Assembly (NCBI GenBank): GCA_964461115.1
Contig: CAYWSX010000021.1
Location: 1 to 13,388 of the forward strand
Direction of reading: 5' to 3'
Source: RGIG2134 sp964461115
GTDB taxonomy: Bacteria; Cyanobacteriota; Vampirovibrionia; Gastranaerophilales; Gastranaerophilaceae
DNA length: 13,388 bases
A program made the position numbers and the translations under genes. Below, one piece after another: positions 13,103 through 13,388 of the stretch; positions within the stretch are counted from its first letter, which is position 1, and each line of letters opens with the position of its first letter. A model generated the notes under the pieces. The model was not told where the DNA came from, made no database searches, and was given only the letters and a program-made list of their open reading frames with translations.

Positions 13103-13388
13103 TTAGTCAAAATCCAGCGGGACTGAGGGCAGAAGAGTTTTTTTTAAAAATCCTCCTCCGTTTATTTTTTTAATATTTTTTTCTTTTTTATTAAGTGTGC
13201 ATTCTAACGCACACTCTGACCTGCACTCCGATGTACACAGCCCTGAAATATCAGGCTGAAATTCGTTATAATTATTGATTTTGAGCAATGTACACGATTT
13301 TTTATTTTTCGGGTCAATTTTCGTCCTTGTAATCATACCGTCGCTTTCAAGCAGCCGAAGAAATTTTTCAACTGTCCGTCTATCCCAA
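13103..13388 (-). CDS. Winged-helix replication-initiator-like protein, 5' end outside window
   Basis: The frame stays open to the window edge, so the N-terminus is missing. The visible upstream part reads WDRRTVEKFLRLLESDGMIT, typical of the recognition helix and wing of the helix-turn-helix domain at the front of phage replisome organisers (DnaD-like/RepA-like), where W-x-R-x-x-V-x-x-F-L-x-x-L-E-x-D-G-M-I recurs. After it come a short beta-type stretch and four tandem C-x-x-E/N units (encoded at 13190-13237). A Lys-rich tail follows, with GGGFLKK just before the end. The tail after the repeats is short and low in complexity, so the protein may be truncated relative to full organisers. Function is inferred from the motif and the neighbouring genes. 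Confidence 0.6.
   Translation of the reverse strand, partial: WDRRTVEKFLRLLESDGMITRTKIDPKNKKSCTLLKINNYNEFQPDISGLCTSECRSECALECTLNKKEKNIKKINGGGFLKKTLLPSVPLDFD
13190..13237 (-). repeat. Four tandem 12-bp repeats (iteron-like) within the initiator gene
   Basis: Read on the plus strand as 12-mers, the block carries recurring RCAYTCYRA cores. On the minus strand the codons give CTSE, CRSE, CALE, CTLN in succession. Four copies of 12 bp in phase with codons inside a replication-initiator-like gene match the arrangement of iterons placed in phage O-type initiator genes, with an A/T-rich stretch (13141-13191) alongside. Confidence 0.55.

Noticed and set aside
13131..13165. Slippery A-run (TTA AAA AAA) preceded by GGAGGAGG on the minus strand, resembling a programmed frameshift signal in the initiator-like gene.
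   Set aside because: Both alternative frames reach a stop within about 17 codons and add no recognisable protein. The A-run is probably simple low complexity.
13190..13237. CRISPR array.
   Set aside because: Units are 12 bp, directly adjacent with no spacers, and remain in an open reading frame. No other repeat-spacer pattern exists in the window.

Overview
The window looks like chromosomal DNA of an AT-rich, probably anaerobic gut bacterium. My best guess is a member of the Gastranaerophilales/Melainabacteria. That guess rests on overall style: low G+C, many lineage-specific proteins of unknown function, and proteins opening with an N-x-x-F-x-G motif. There is no rRNA or phylogenetic marker here, so the assignment is tentative. 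Codon use is standard, with normal Shine-Dalgarno sites and no reassigned stops.

Left part (1-6450), mostly housekeeping. A complete tRNA-Ser(GCU) with encoded CCA is followed by manC, a fused GDP-mannose pyrophosphorylase/phosphomannose isomerase. Convergent to manC is an iron-containing alcohol dehydrogenase, with a palindromic repeat element between the two genes. Upstream of the dehydrogenase, on the same strand, lie a CHAP-like cysteine amidase/peptidase without a signal peptide and a small protein with a type IV/Flp-type prepilin N-terminus that has its own hairpin terminator. Divergent from the pilin-like gene, with a readable promoter, is ilvD (dihydroxy-acid dehydratase of valine/isoleucine synthesis).

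Middle part (6460-10212), accessory in character. A tRNA-Lys(UUU) is followed 95 nt further on by a second exact copy of its 3' end, which is the footprint expected where integrative elements use a tRNA gene as attachment site. Next come a six-helix membrane protein of unknown function on the minus strand and, divergently, two tandem paralogous genes of unknown function. These paralogs share a perfect 42-nt block over ribosome site and start codon, although their bodies have diverged strongly.

Right part (10225-13388) is a leftward-transcribed mobile-element module. Reading in the direction of transcription it holds: a winged-helix protein resembling a phage/element replication initiator (cut by the window edge, with four 12-bp iteron-like repeats inside its coding sequence), a 73-aa acidic protein, a 120-aa protein with features of phage helicase-loader (G39P-like) proteins, an 89-aa winged-helix protein, a 94-aa excisionase-like protein, and a tyrosine recombinase. 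The most economical reading is an integrative element (prophage remnant or integrative mobilisable element) tied to the tRNA-Lys gene. The membrane protein and the paralog pair would then be cargo or lie at its flank; the far attachment site is not in the window. Short hairpin repeats ending in TCAGAATGAC occur three times, in both the housekeeping and the mobile part.
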